Source: Phascolarctos cinereus
Taxonomy: Eukaryota; Chordata; Mammalia; Diprotodontia; Phascolarctidae
DNA: 64,000 bases
Direction: 5' to 3'
Assembly (NCBI RefSeq): GCF_002099425.1
Contig: NW_018344262.1
Coordinates: forward strand, 1,849,001 to 1,913,000
The notes beneath the pieces were generated by a model that worked only from the letters and a program-made list of their open reading frames with translations, was not told where the DNA came from and did not search any database. Shown here piece after piece: positions 32,945 to 44,787 of this stretch (positions are counted from its first letter, which is position 1; every line of letters starts with the position of its first letter). The position numbers and the translations under genes were made by a program.

Positions 32945-34565
32945 GGTAGGCTGGAGAACAGGATGGTTCTTGACATTTGATGTGGCTTTATTTTCAGGAT
33001 CTCGTGGCCCTCAAATAGTCTGGCACTATTCATTTTCCACTCAACTGATGGAAAACTTAGCACAGACATTACGATGCCTGTCCAAAGCCTTCCTGAGCGC
33101 AGGACTAGAAACACAATATTTCACCTGTCATTCCAGAGTTTAAATTCTCACTGTTTCCCCATTTTCTCCATTTCATTTGACAAGCATAAGACATTAAACT
33201 CAAACTAATGGTAATCAAATTAATTCAGAATTAGTTGAAGAAGCCCAAATCTGATTGCCCTTTACCAGAAGTGGCTTTATTGATCAGTGGATGAGAACAA
33301 TGCTCACCTATTTCCTTGTTTCTACATTACCTGCCAATTGACACCCAGCCCACAGCCTAAGGAGACTTGACCGAATATAGACGGAAGCTGATGTGAAAAC
33401 ACAGCTCACTCATTTCATATTAGGAGAAGGAAAGATGTTTAGAAACAGCTCAAGGGCTTGTCAGTGCACCCAGGTAAACCACTTACTGGAAATCCTCATC
33501 TCGGTCACTAATCGGATTTTCAAGGAGGGTGCCCTTTCACAAACGCTGCAGACTAATGCGGAGCTGGCTGAGGCTGGTGCTGATGCAGATGCTGATGGGG
33601 GCTGCCTTGATAAGTCTGCTCTCTATACCCTTTCAATTGAACTTTCTTTTGAAAAGTTCTCTAATACAGATGACAAGGTAACCTCCAGATCAGCCAATCA
33701 GTGAGACTTCAACTAGGAGCTGCAAATAAAGCCACCTGAGGTTTCTACATTAGCCATATTACCAATGGTAAGTGGGGAAGATTTAGGAACAGTAAACAAC
33801 AGCATTAGAGCAGAGATGACATTCCCATTTTGGAAACAAAGCAGGAACCTCTCATCCCACACTTGACTTTAAATTAACTGATTAGAATCTCATCACTTAT
33901 ATTTGGTAAAGAGGTCAGCACATTATCAGAAAAGATAATTCAACTTAATGCAGGAAAAAAAAATCTGACTGAGACTTCCTGGTATTCTAAATGAGAACTG
34001 ATTTTTGATCTGCCCCTTTTTCACTGTCAAAGTAATGACTAATATCTGTGCTCAAAGGTCACCCCGCTGGTGAGATTCCCCCCACCTCCTGACTAAGATG
34101 ATTGGCCCCTATTGCTCAGGAGTGTCAGAGAAGAATAAATATCTGATGAAGTCACGGGGCTCCAAAGTTAACATCATGTAAGTGACTCCGAGGAAAGCAC
34201 TTGAAACCCAGTAGGACAGTAATCTTGTCCCAGATGGCTGCTCCACTCACTGGTTATCTGTCAATATTTATTAAGCACCCTCTAGTGTTCAAGAAGGCCT
34301 GTGCTCCAGAGGCTAAAGACCTCCATGATGACAAATCCATGGGGTTCCCCTGCTGGTATCGCAGACACTTTGGACCCACCAGCTGACCATCGGAGTTAGC
34401 TACATCCAAAGAAGATGAATTGGAGAGGGAAGGAAAAAAAATACACTGGAGTAATCTTTCTTCCCTCCTAGATATGAGTTAGTACTGCCACTCTCTAAAT
34501 TAATTTGTATTTTGTTTATGTATATATATACTCTATATTGATTATATGTACACTTCTCTGTATAT
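32945..34565. other. Repeat-poor stretch, unrecognised
   Basis: About 1.6 kb where I recognise no mobile element. A 103-codon frame at 33393-33704 contains an imperfect GCTGATG/CAGATG trinucleotide-like run ('AEAGADADADGG'). It has no known domain. A donor-like 'atggtaagtgg' lies at 33767. It could be single-copy DNA. Confidence 0.5.
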
Positions 34566-34569
34566 ATAC

Positions 34570-34670
34570 TGCATCTGCCTATAAAATATAAGCATCTTAA
34601 GAGCGGGGACTGTTTCATTTTTGGCTTTGTATCTTGAACATAGTAGGTACTCAATAAATGCTTCTTAACA
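34570..34670 (+). mobile_element. L2 LINE 3' tail
   Basis: 'gcatcttaagagcggggact', 'gtaggtactcaataaatgc'. Confidence 0.75.
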
Positions 34671-34829
34671 GATTGATTCTTTGAATTGCTTCCTGTAAGT
34701 CTGATTCATTGAACACTAAGCCAATTTTTTCTAATAGATATATGTGTCAGCTACTTAAATAATGATGTTCCAAATTGACTTCACAATTCTACCAGAAGGA
34801 TTATTATTAATTAAAATGGATGGCTGTAC

Positions 34830-35090
34830 AGAAGGAATATTGGGCTTGGTCTTCTCAATTTCCCTATCTGCAAAATGGGAATAATAAAGGTTGCTATGGT
34901 AGAGTGAAAAAAAAAAAACAACAACAGCCTACCGGGTTTGGAGCCCAAGGAGCCTTGGCTCTGCTACTAAAATGCCTGGGTGACTTTAGACAGGTCATGT
35001 AACCTCTTTAGCTGGGAGTTTCCTCCACCCTAATATGAGGGATTGGCCTAGATGAAGGCTGGATCCTTATACCACTAAAGTCCTATGGCT
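34830..35090 (+). mobile_element. CORE-SINE relics (MIR, THER1-type)
   Basis: 34845-34905 is a MIR scrap ('caatttccctatctgcaaaa'). 34940-35090 is THER1-like ('tgactttagacaggtcatg', 'ggattggcctagatgaagg'). Confidence 0.6.
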
Positions 35091-35094
35091 TTCG

Positions 35095-36850
35095 ATCAAC
35101 AAACATTTATTAATTACCTACCAAGTGCTACGTAGAAAAAGAAGCAAAAGATGGTCCCTGCCCTCAAGGAGCTTACACTTTAATGGAGGAGACAATATGC
35201 AAACAAATATATACAAAGCAAGCTATTAAAAATATAGGATAAATCATAAATAATTAACAGAGAGGAGGCACTGAAATTAAGATGGGACCTATAGAATGTA
35301 GGATTTTAGTTAGGACTTAAAGGAAGTCAGTAGTCAGAGAGGAGGAAGGGGAACATTCCAGACATGGGAGACAGCCTATGAAAATGGCTGGAACCCAGAG
35401 ATGGAGGGTCTTGTTTGTGGAATAGACAGAAGGCCTGTTTCGCTGGATCAAAGAGTATGTGTTAGATAGTAAGATGTAAGAAGACTGGAAAGATAAAGGG
35501 GGGCTAGGTTATAAAGGCCTTTGAATGTCAAACAGAGTATTTTTTGTTTGATACTGGAGTTTATTGAGTGTGGGGGGGTGTTGTGTGTGATATGATCAGA
35601 GCTTTGCTTTAGGAAAATCACTGTAGTCACTGAATGGAGAATGGAGGCTGGATTGAAGTGAAGAGAGGTTTGAGGCAGGCAAATCCCCCACCCCCACACT
35701 CCCACCCCAGCAGGCTACTGCATTAGTCCAGGAGAGAGGTAATGAGGGCCTGCACAAGGATAGTGGCGGTGTGAGAGAAGAGAAGAGGGTGTATTCAGAG
35801 ATGTTGCAAAGGTGAAACTGGTAACCATGGCAACAGATTGGATGTAGAGGGTGAGAGAGAGTGAAGAGTCCAGGATGACTCCTAGGTTACAAGCCTGGGG
35901 AACTGGGAGGATGGTGGTATCTTGTACAGCAAGAGAGAAGGTAGGAGGGGAAAGAGGATTTAGGGGGAAAGACAATTAGTTCCCTTTTGGACATGTTGAG
36001 TTTCAGATGTCTACAGGACACCCAGTTCAAGATGACTGAAAAGCAGTTGGAGATGGGAGATTGGAGGTCGGCAGAGAAATTGGAGCAGGAAAGGTAGATT
36101 TGAGAATTATCATCATAAGGATGGTAATTAAATCCATGGGAGCTGATGAGATCTCTAAGGGAAGTAGTCTAGAGGGAGATGAGAAGAGGGCCCAGGCAGA
36201 GCCCTGAGGGGCACCTATGATTAGAGGGTGTGTTCTGGAGAAGGATCCAGCACAGGAGACAGAGAAGGAGCCACCAGAGAGGGAGGAGGAGAGCCAGGAG
36301 AGAGCAGGGTGTCCTGAAAACCTAGAGAGAAGAGAGCATCCAGGAGGAAAAAAGGTGATCATCAGTGTCAGAGGCTGCAGAGAGGTCAAGGAGAATGAGG
36401 ATGGAGAAAAGACCACTGGATTGGGCAGCTGAGAGACCATTGGGAACTTTGGAGAGCGTTCTTTCAGTGGAATGATAAGATCAGAAGACGGATTACTGGG
36501 AGTTAAGAAGAGAGTGAGAGGAGAGGAAGTGGAGGCGCCTCCTATAGACAGCCTTTTGGAGGAGTTTAGCTACAAAGGGCAGAAGAGATACAAGATAATT
36601 AGTCAGCAGGGATGGAAGGACCAATTAAAGTTTTTTTTTTCCAGGATGGGGAAGACATGGGCATATTTGTAGGCAGTAGGAAGAGGCCAGTGGACAGGGA
36701 GATTGAGAATAAGTAAAATAGTGGGGTGACTCCCCACCTCCATGGGCCAAAGGGAAGAAAGCAGTTTGTGAAGCCCTATATGAATGTGAGGTATTTCTAT
36801 TATTAGATGAAATGGAAGGAACATGGCCAAGGAGTTGAATAAGGAGAACA
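35095..36850 (-). mobile_element. L2 LINE, 1.75 kb including part of ORF2
   Basis: It starts at the left with the reversed 3' end ('caacaaacatttattaatta') and runs back through the 3' UTR into reverse transcriptase code. The minus strand gives 'SGGSFSVSCAGSFSRTHPLI' and 'IGAPQGSAWAL', the counterpart of L2 'GVPQGSVLGP'. Beyond that is 'ILILLDLCSL', the counterpart of the motif LLDLSAAFDTVDH. The YADD box is no longer readable. Frames are broken. It is the longest L2 in the window. Confidence 0.85.
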
Positions 36851-37180
36851 GGCTGTTCTCCTATCCATCCTCATATGATCCTGTAATGTAGGATTGGGGC
36901 AAATAGGATTCTCCTCTTCTGATATATAGGAACACCAAGGTAAAGGGGTACAGATTTGTATAGAGACAAATCACAAGTACAGGTAGGACCCAAAAAGGGC
37001 TTAAGCCTTTTATAGTTTCATCTTACATTACTCTTCATGATACACACCCCAATCCTGCCAAACCAGGCCACTCTGCCATTCTCTTAAATTGTCTCAACCT
37101 TTCCCACCTCTGGGCATTTGCCCACCCTGTGGTTTGAACTTGCAATACAGTTCCATGCCACTCATTACTCTGGGAGGGTA
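36851..37180. other. Unassigned
   Basis: Between the L2 and the minisatellite. I recognise nothing except a MIR-like 'caggccactctgcc'. Confidence 0.35.
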
Positions 37181-37194
37181 ATAGAGAAACAGAG

Positions 37195-37203
37195 GGAGGG
37201 AGG

Positions 37204-37270
<67 letters not shown>

Positions 37271-37548
37271 AGAATCAATTAGAGCACCAATATTGTTAGA
37301 ATTAATATCACAATTAGTATAAAGCCACAAAAAAATCAAAAGGAAAGAGAGGGTGTGTTAGTGTGTGTGTGTCTGACACAGAGACAGGGAGAGACAAAGA
37401 CTGACACAGAGAGAGAGAGAAACAGAGAGAGAAACACACACACAGAGAAGTAGAATCAATCAGAGCACCAATACTTGTTAGAATTAATATCACAATTAGT
37501 ATGAAACCACAAAAAAATAAAAATCAAAAGGAAAGAGAGGATGTGTGA

Positions 37549-37591
<43 letters not shown>

Positions 37592-37617
37592 TGAGGCAGA
37601 GACAGAGAGAGACAAAG

Positions 37618-37661
<44 letters not shown>

Positions 37662-37836
37662 AGAATAAATCAGAGCATCAATACTTGTTAGAATTAATAT
37701 CACAATTAGTATAAAGCCAGAAAAAATGAAAAGAAGGGGAAAGAGAGGGTGTGTGTGTGTGGGTGTGTGTGTGTCTGAGATAGAGACAGACAGAAACAGA
37801 GAGAGGCAGAGAGAGACAAAGACTGACAGAGACAGA

Positions 37837-37884
<48 letters not shown>

Positions 37885-37885
37885 A
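37195..37885. repeat. Compound minisatellite: three units each with own GA and GT tracts
   Basis: The core 'agaagtagaatcaatyagag' starts at 37265, 37446 and 37656 (spacings 181 and 210). Each unit then has 'gttagaattaatatcacaat', 'tagtataaagccac', 'gaaagagagggtgtgt', a gt tract of varying length, 'ctgacacagagacag' and a ga tract. Units differ mostly in tract length. The Ser/Leu and His/Thr frames are artefacts. Confidence 0.97.
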
Positions 37886-37899
37886 AGAAAAAGCACCTG

Positions 37900-39944
37900 G
37901 GGTGGGTAACTACATAGATGACTTTCACAAGCTATGCTGAAGTTATGTTAATTTTTTCCAATATAATATGAATATTTATACAGTCTAAAAACAAGAGTAA
38001 TTTTGCATAATAAAAGGTGAAAAAAAAAGCCAGGAAATATCAGTTCACATGAGTTTGTTCTTTTCATTCCTGGAAGAAAGCTGCCCTACTCAACCTGAGC
38101 CCAGAATCATTGAATGGTTTCTACTTTAAGAGTGGAAGTAAATCAAGCAGCTTCAGCTTGCTGCTTCTAACAGGGGAGAGAAAATCCTGGGGGTCATGGT
38201 AGCCAAAGGCCCCACTTCTCCCAAGGCCGCTCTTGGGTCATCCTCCAGGGTCTGTCAGGAGGCAAAAACCACATAAGGAAAAATCCTTTTCCCCCAGTTC
38301 TTCCTGCATAGGGAGGCCTGTGCCAGGACCAGCAAGGTTGGAGGTTAATCATATGAGAAAAAGTGAAAAACATCCTTGTCCACCCAGCTGTGACTCAGCT
38401 TTTCAATGCTTCAGCATACACTGAAAAGAACAATTTTCAGGGATTTCTTATAAATCCTCTCTAAGTTTTAATTTCTTTTTCTACTTAGCCTTGAGATAAC
38501 ATATACATACCTATTGACTCTCTAACTTGAGTCTTTATGGCATCAGTATTCTTTCCCCTGTTAAATAAATCCTCAAAATATCCCCAAATGTACCAACCAA
38601 TCACAAGGAAAACCCTGCATTTAAAAAAATGTAATTTGTTACACTTTGCACACAGTAAGTACTTACTAAGTGTTGAATTGAATTGTTGTTGAATCATACT
38701 GAGCTCAGTCCCCATTTCAACACAGCTGAAATCATAGAGGTCACTCTCGAGGAAGAACCAAGACACCTAATCTCAGCAGGTTGCTCAAGATTTTGGCAAG
38801 GAGGGTCTGGATATGGGCTGAAAAAGTCTTTTCTTTCTTCTTTACTTTCTTGTCTATATATAAAACCCTTAATAGACCCGGTTTTCCAGAAGGCTGCTTT
38901 GTTCTCTCCCAGGTTTCACAGTGATGGATTTATGACCACAGTGGCCAAATGCTTGGCAGGCATTTTTAAAAGTGTAGATGGGCCTTCAACAAGGTGTCTT
39001 TGCTTTACAAAACTTTTTGTTAATTTTTTTTTCTTAAAGATAAATTGAATAGACTAAATTGCATGTGAAAAAAAAATTACAACCTCCAGAAGAGAGGGGA
39101 TGAGATTGGAAAACAGTAATATAAAAAGATTGACATATTAGCATGCTCTAAATCCAAAGAGAAACATTCTGGGGGATTTTGATTCGGCAAAGATCAATTT
39201 CTTTCTTACCAAAAATTACAGAGATGACATTTCCAGTGTATCTTAGGATTGTACTGTTTCTTTTGCCTTAGTCACCAAAAATATCCAGAAACTGGCTGCT
39301 ATTCATGTCTTAAAATATGTCTTCAACTGACAAAGCATATGAAAATTATCATGTTAATATAGAGAAAAACAATGAGAAAACTGGGAATGGCCTTAGGCCA
39401 AGTAATTGGTGCCCACCATCAACATTGCCACTTATGAAAGAACTCTCCTCTTTCCATAACAGAAGCTAAGAAATAGGTGAGTTTCAAGCAGAGGTGAGAC
39501 CATTTGGGAAAGCAGCACAAGCCAGCTAAACAAATCAGTAGAAGTCATCTCCCTTCCATTCCAGATTAGCCTGATATTTAACTAGGTGAGATCATTGGCT
39601 TTAGAGTTTAGATTAAGCACAAAAAGTTCTTTGAACTGGGATGTTGCACACACTTAGTATTGGACAGACTAAGGAAACTTGGCCACTTCCTGAGGGATGT
39701 CTACAAATTACCAAGCTAGTTAGAAGCACCTGCAAGAGCATGGAGCAGTAGGGGCATTACCTGGGGAAGAAGTAGAGGCCTCAGCCTTGGCCAGGTCTCC
39801 TTCTCAATGCCTCCTCCCCAATTTTGGCTGGAAGAGGACCTCCTGATCTGGAAATCACCCTTGCTATTGGTACAACGCCCTGTTTGGATATATTCACCTC
39901 CATCCTCTTTTGCCCTCCACTGTTGTTTCTTGAAGTTAACCAGT
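37900..39944. other. Repeat-poor stretch, unrecognised
   Basis: About 2 kb with no repeat I can name. Open frames such as 38683-39048 lack motifs. This is the longest apparently single-copy stretch in the window. Confidence 0.5.
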
Positions 39945-40345
39945 CTATCAGTCAGTCAATAAGCATTTATTAGACTAGAGAATGGAAGGGCATAATCGAT
40001 ATAGGGCAAGAACTAGTTCCTCGTTTAGTGCCTTGATTTGATTTTTGCACAGATTTTTAAAGTAAAGGTTTTTCATTATTAAGAGCAATAAACAGTTATT
40101 AAGCACCTACTATGTAATAAGCACTGTGATAAGCATTGGGGATACAAAAAAAAGGCAAAAGACAGTCCCTGGCCTCAAGGAGCTCCCAATCTAGTGGGAG
40201 AGACAACAAGCAAGCAAAAATGTACAAACAGGCTGTATACAGGATGAAAAAGAAGTAATTGAAAGAGAGATGGTATTAATATTAAGAGGAGTTGGGAAAG
40301 GCTTCCTGTAAAAGATGAGATTTTAGTTGCAGCTTATAGAAAGCC
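39945..40345 (-). mobile_element. L2 LINE 3' end (two pieces)
   Basis: A scrap at 39945-39975 ('gtcaataagcatttattag') precedes the main piece from 40075: 'gttattaagcacctactatg', 'cctggcctcaaggagctccc', 'gggaaaggcttcctgtaaaa'. It runs directly into RTE-like code at about 40346. Confidence 0.8.
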
Positions 40346-40465
40346 AGGTAAATGTGCTTCTAGAGGAGGTTGAAATGGCAGTAATGATGACAAAGATAGA
40401 GAAAGCATCTGGATTAGACCAACTGTATGTAGAGAAGATCTATGCCAAGAGGTGACATTTTGAGG
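40225..40465 (+). repeat. Left arm of an inverted L2/RTE duplication
   Basis: This covers the L2 text 'ggctgtatacaggatgaaaa' through the RTE text 'ctgtatgtagagaagatct'. It matches the reverse complement of 42284-42700 (less a SINE there), including the L2-RTE junction 'agccaggtaaatgtgcttc'. The arms are about 1.8 kb apart. Confidence 0.8.
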
Positions 40466-41095
40466 GTGTTAAGGGAGAGAAGATAAAGTCTTGTAACAAA
40501 ATCTTGGATCTTATTAAGACTGAAATAGGTGACCAAAGGAGCGTCAACTGCTGACTGATACACGTTAAAAAAGAGTGATTGGAACCACCTATACATGTAC
40601 TGAGGACACTCTCAATGAGGATGGCAGAAAATAAGCAGGGTTTCTTAAGTGAGACTTAACAGTAGACCTCCATCTTAACTATCACACAAATGACTGAATG
40701 ACTTAGAGAATACAAGATCCTACTGTACTTAATGTTTGTTAATTATGAAAAAGCATTTGATTCAGTCAAGGGAAAGGATGCTTTGAAGGCCCTTTTCCAA
40801 CAAAGGGTCTCTCATGCCTACATTCAAATTACTTAAGATTCCTCTAAAGTTATAACAAAGATAACATTCAAGGATTCTTTAGTTATACATGTAAGGTGAG
40901 GAAGAAAACAGGCATATGTACATTCACCAAAAATGTTTGCCTCTGTGATGGAGAAGGTCCAACACAGAATCCAAATAGCAGAGGGATTCCCCATCGATTG
41001 TGTGGTCCTCCAGATGTTCCCATTAGTAGATGACATTGAGCTGGTTGCATCAAGCCTCCAAATATTGCAGACCTATAACCATTCACAGGAAAAAA
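40346..41095 (+). mobile_element. RTE-clade LINE, reverse transcriptase relic
   Basis: Readable pieces are 'EEVEMAVMMTKIEKASGLDQ' and 'LYVEKIYAKR' (start of RTE RT, compare KAPGxDxxPxE). Then comes 'LMFVNYEKAFDSV' (motif A, FDYxKAFDSV), and near 41017-41045 'PLVDDIELVASSLQ', the counterpart of LRFADDIVLIA. Frames are broken several times. It has no tail. RTE is the LINE clade whose 3' end the Mar1 SINEs borrow. Confidence 0.75.
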
Positions 41096-42095
41096 AAAAA
41101 CCAAACAAGTAGATGAGCAAAGTCTATTGTCCAGATTGTGACACGCCATTGGATGGACAGTCTTTACAATTTGTCCGATGGTATGTTTGTCTGGTGGACC
41201 CAGAATTAGGCGGCAGGAGAGACCCTGTTGGAGTGTCTTTTGGAATTCACAAAGCTCCTTTATGACTCCAAATTTCTTCCAGAAACAAAGACCCATTTAA
41301 AAAAAATACCAACAATAAAATAAGGAGCATAACAACACTTACCTCACAAGGGTGGTTGTAAGGATCAAATGAGATCATATCTGTAAAGCATTTAATACAG
41401 TGCCTGGCACACAGTAGGCACTTAATAATTGCTTGTTCTTTCTTCCCTTCCCTTCCCCGCCTTGTGGTCCACATCAGTGGAGAAAATGTCCACCTCGATG
41501 AGATCATGGGTCCATTTGAGAATTTTATCTTGCCATATTGAATAATCATTAGTGAGCTCTGAAACATCTTTTGCAATTGAGCTTAAATGTCACCTGATTT
41601 TGCCATGAAATCAAAGTTATTTCCCCTGCTTGGAATTTTGAAGCTCACCCAGAAGTGTTCTTAGGGTCTCACATAACTATACCACTGATATTTTTAGAAA
41701 TATTTTGAGGTAGAACTGCCTTACTGGTAATGCCACCAGAGAAATTAGCAATGGAAAAGACCCTGGTTCGGTTACCCATTACTCTTTCCTCAGCCAATTT
41801 GTGATTACTTTCAATGGGAGAAAATGACTTGTCAAGCCTAGTATTAAAGTGGCTGTAGCAATGGGCCTATTCTACCTTCATTAGGGAGGATATTCTGAGA
41901 CCAACTGACAAGTAAAATATCGCAATTGTCTTCCCTTTCAATCCATCAATCATTGCCTAAACTTTTAACCTCCTTTTAAGGAAATCTCTTTCCAGGTATT
42001 TATTTGTAGTCAGCTAGGAATGAAAGGTTGGAGGGGCCCATGAGCAGTCACATAAAATTCCCTTGTTTCTGGGAAAGGTTCTTTTAAACTGGGAG
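41096..42095. other. Mostly unassigned, with a MIR 3' end
   Basis: 41320-41435 is a plus-strand MIR 3' end ('ggttgtaaggatcaaatgag', 'gtgcctggcacacagtaggc'). The rest is unrecognised and may hold more decayed RTE. Confidence 0.5.
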
Positions 42096-42096
42096 T

Positions 42097-42283
42097 GGGG
42101 GCTCTTAATTTGTTTGTGTCCTAGACCCTTCTGGCAGTTAGTCTGGTGAAGCTGGTAGAGTCCTTCTCAGAATCATATTTTTAGATGCATAGCATAAAAT
42201 ACATAAGATTACAGAGGAACTCAACTACATTGACCGAATATTTTTTAAACCAACCAAGTTCATGGACCCTCTAGTGCAAAATG
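42097..42283. mobile_element. hAT-like MITE relic
   Basis: The text 'ggctcttaatttgtttgtgt', 'cttctcagaatcatattttt' and 'aagttcatggaccctctag' resembles a widespread non-autonomous element with ends like 'ggttcttaacct'. The right end is missing. Confidence 0.45.
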
Positions 42284-42700
42284 TTGTCACCTCCAGGGTA
42301 GATCTTCTCTATGTACAGTTGGTCTAATCCAGATGCTTTCTCTATCTTTGTCATCGTTACTGCCATTTCAACTTCCTCTAGAAGTACATTTACCTGGCTT
42401 CCTTTAAGTTGCAATGATGATCTCTTCTTCTTTATTTGTTTTTTGGAAATTTTTTTGAGGAGGCAGTCAAGGTCATATGACTTGCCCAGGGTCACACAGC
42501 TAGTAAGTGTCTCAGGTCAGATTTGAACTCAGATCCTTCTGACTTCAAGGCTGGTGCTCTATCCACTGCAGCACCACCTAGCTGTCCCAGAAAAATCTCC
42601 TCTTCTATAGGAAGCCTTTCCCAACCAATATTAATGCAGAATCTCTCTTTTACTTACTTCTTTTTCATCCTGAATACAGCCTGATGCACAACTTTCCTTA
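42284..42700 (-). repeat. Right arm of the inverted L2/RTE duplication
   Basis: In reverse complement: 'aggctgtattcaggatgaaa', 'ggaagccaggtaaatgtac', then 'KIEKASGLDQLYIEKIY'. A short SINE (42435-42590) interrupts it. It ends at 42284 against a hAT-like relic. Confidence 0.8.
42435..42590 (-). mobile_element. Short SINE
   Basis: The T-rich start and 'ttgcccagggtcacacagct' to 'agcaccacctagctgtccc'. It is inserted in the right arm of the inverted duplication. Confidence 0.88.
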
Positions 42701-42760
42701 ACACTTCTTGTGTAAGGGAGGCACTTGTGTAGCCCATCTTAAACTTGTGAAACAGCATTT

Positions 42761-43580
42761 TTTTTCTTTTTTTCTAGACAAAAGTGATTTATGTGTAAAT
42801 TAAATGAGTTTTTCATTAAGATACAAAAATCATTTCAGAATAGGATGAAAAAGTCAATCTCTATAACCCCATTTTATACAATATAACAGGTAATGGACTA
42901 GAATGGTGTTTTGTAGACTGGCATCACAGGAAGTTCAGTCTCTTGATGTTACAATCGAGGGGCTCCATAATCATCTGGCATTCTCTTGATGTTATACCTG
43001 TGGTTAGAAATGTACATGATAGGAACTCCAGGGATCTTCTGGATTCTTCGTTTAAGGTCTCAATCAACTGTAGCCACAGTGTAACACTTGTGCTGAGTGA
43101 CCCTCTGGACTAAGCAATCATCTGTGTATGTGCCTTTGTGGGAGCACAGTAATTGTTGAAATCGTGGGTCCTTGGCAATCCTCAGGGCTACTCGGTACTT
43201 CTGTCCCAGTTTTTCAGTTTCAGCCATTACACAGTCAGTTATGCAAGGAATGCACTTGGCATACAGACAATCCATCATTGACTGCACTAAGTCCAACTTG
43301 GCTTTGATGGAGAAGTTGATAAAGTTGGTATCAACCAAGATGTAGTAAGGGGGTCCTAACTGTGTGTTATATTGGAAGAACAAGCAGGACAGGTGCTGGG
43401 GAACTTCTCTTTCCTTGAGAGCACTGGGATCTATCTTCTCTTTCTTTTTTGGTTTTAATCGATCTTTTTCTTTTAATCTTTCATCGCATAAACTAAGCAT
43501 TCGCTTCATGGTCGCGTATTTCCTCACTTTCTTTTGTTTCCCCATGTTACTAGAGGCCTTCACACTCTGAGGTCTGAAGA
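42761..43580 (-). pseudogene. FCF1: Processed FCF1 pseudogene (retrocopy)
   Basis: FCF1 is a PIN-domain protein of the SSU processome, needed for 18S rRNA maturation in the nucleolus. The coding part is 43545 down to 42949: [19 protein letters not shown] at the start, PIN-domain entry '[20 protein letters not shown]', '[20 protein letters not shown]', and the end '[14 protein letters not shown]' before TAA. It is 198 codons, the human length, with no frameshift and one stop (TGA at codon 162, where the functional protein has Arg; a CpG-type change from CGA). It has no introns, a 5' and 3' UTR, and an A-rich tail (T-rich on the plus strand at 42761-42777). Exact 13-bp flanks tgaaacagcattt lie at 42748-42760 and 43581-43593. 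It was made by L1 machinery. Confidence 0.96.
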
Positions 43581-43593
43581 TGAAACAGCATTT

Positions 43594-44285
43594 CTTAAAG
43601 TGACCAGAATAGCCATATGCTCATATATTTCCTCATTGAAGTTTAAATTTATTTCACCACTTTTTTCCTTTTTGCTTCTCAATGGTATTGCCCCAGAACA
43701 ACAGCTAGAGTATCCCAGAATTAACATTTGGAATTTCCCTTGTCAACACCTGATAGTCTAGTAGTGTTCCAAAACCCTTTTCATCTTTTTCTTGAGAGTT
43801 TTCATTTTTGCAGATTCCCTGTACTGTGTCCTATTTTCCAACATTTTGCTTATTTGTACCAGTGTCTTCTTCACCCTGGGTTTGGAGGATCCCTCCAGAT
43901 AGAGAGCTCTCAAATTTGGTTTTGGAAAGAGCAGGGGACTCTGTTAAGGTCTCTTTTAGCTTTCTCACAATTAATAGTTCACTGGACCATCTGTGAGATG
44001 CAAGATATTCTGTGTATGGGAAGTACTGAACAAAGGACCTTGGGTGGAGATTACCATCTCTCTGTAGCAGGGTATCTGTGAGTAAGTCTGGGACTGGCTC
44101 AAGAGAGCATAGGGTTCAATCAGAAATTCAGGCATGAATAAATTTTGGTACCTTGATTCTTTGTGTGAGCCAATGACCACCTAGGCAGGGGAGAAGTTGT
44201 CAGAGTCCATCTAAGACCATGAGAGATAAAGCCCTTGTCTCTATGAGAACAAGCCCAACCACGATCAGCAGCCAGGGGACGTGTC
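43594..44285. other. Unassigned
   Basis: I recognise no repeat or domain. A 117-codon frame (43728-44081, plus) has no motif and unremarkable composition. Confidence 0.4.
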
Positions 44286-44445
<160 letters not shown>

Positions 44446-44787
44446 TTATCTCTTTTTCACCCATTAAGGGGTTGGGGAGGAGAGAGAATAAGCATTTGAT
44501 AAGCACCTACTATGTGCTGGGCACATAGGGCAGCTAGATGATACAGTGGATAGAGGGCCAGGCCTGGAGTCAAGCAGACTTATCTTCCTGAGTTCCAATC
44601 TAGCCTCAGATTACTTCTAGCTGTGCAACCCGGGCAAGTCACTTAGCCCTGTTGTTCTCAGTTTCCTCATCTGTAAAATGAGCTGCAGAAGGAAATGGCA
44701 AACCACATCAGTATCTTTGCCAAGAAAACCTCAAATAGGGTCGGGGGAAGTCAGACACAACTGAAATGACTGAATAACAACTACAAA
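44446..44787 (+). mobile_element. L2 scrap and Mar1-type SINE
   Basis: 44488-44523 is a reversed L2 end ('ataagcacctactatgtgct'). 44527-44787 is a complete Mar1 with head 'gggcagctagatgatacagt' and RTE tail 'ggaaatggcaaaccacatc' to 'gaataacaacta'. Confidence 0.88.

Noticed and set aside
33393-33704. 103-codon frame with 'GADADADGG'
   Set aside because: Short, with no recognised domain; the acidic run comes from a small imperfect repeat. Kept only as unassigned sequence.
36217-36432. 71-codon Glu-rich frame on the plus strand
   Set aside because: It is antisense to the L2 reverse transcriptase relic.
37094-37928. Ser/Leu- and His/Thr-rich frames at the minisatellite, and the idea of a CRISPR-like array
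   Set aside because: The units are about 180-240 bp with microsatellite tracts, not short repeats with unique spacers, in a vertebrate genome. The frames are repeat artefacts.
43728-44081. 117-codon frame next to FCF1
   Set aside because: It lies outside the retrocopy's target duplication and shows no domain or codon signal.
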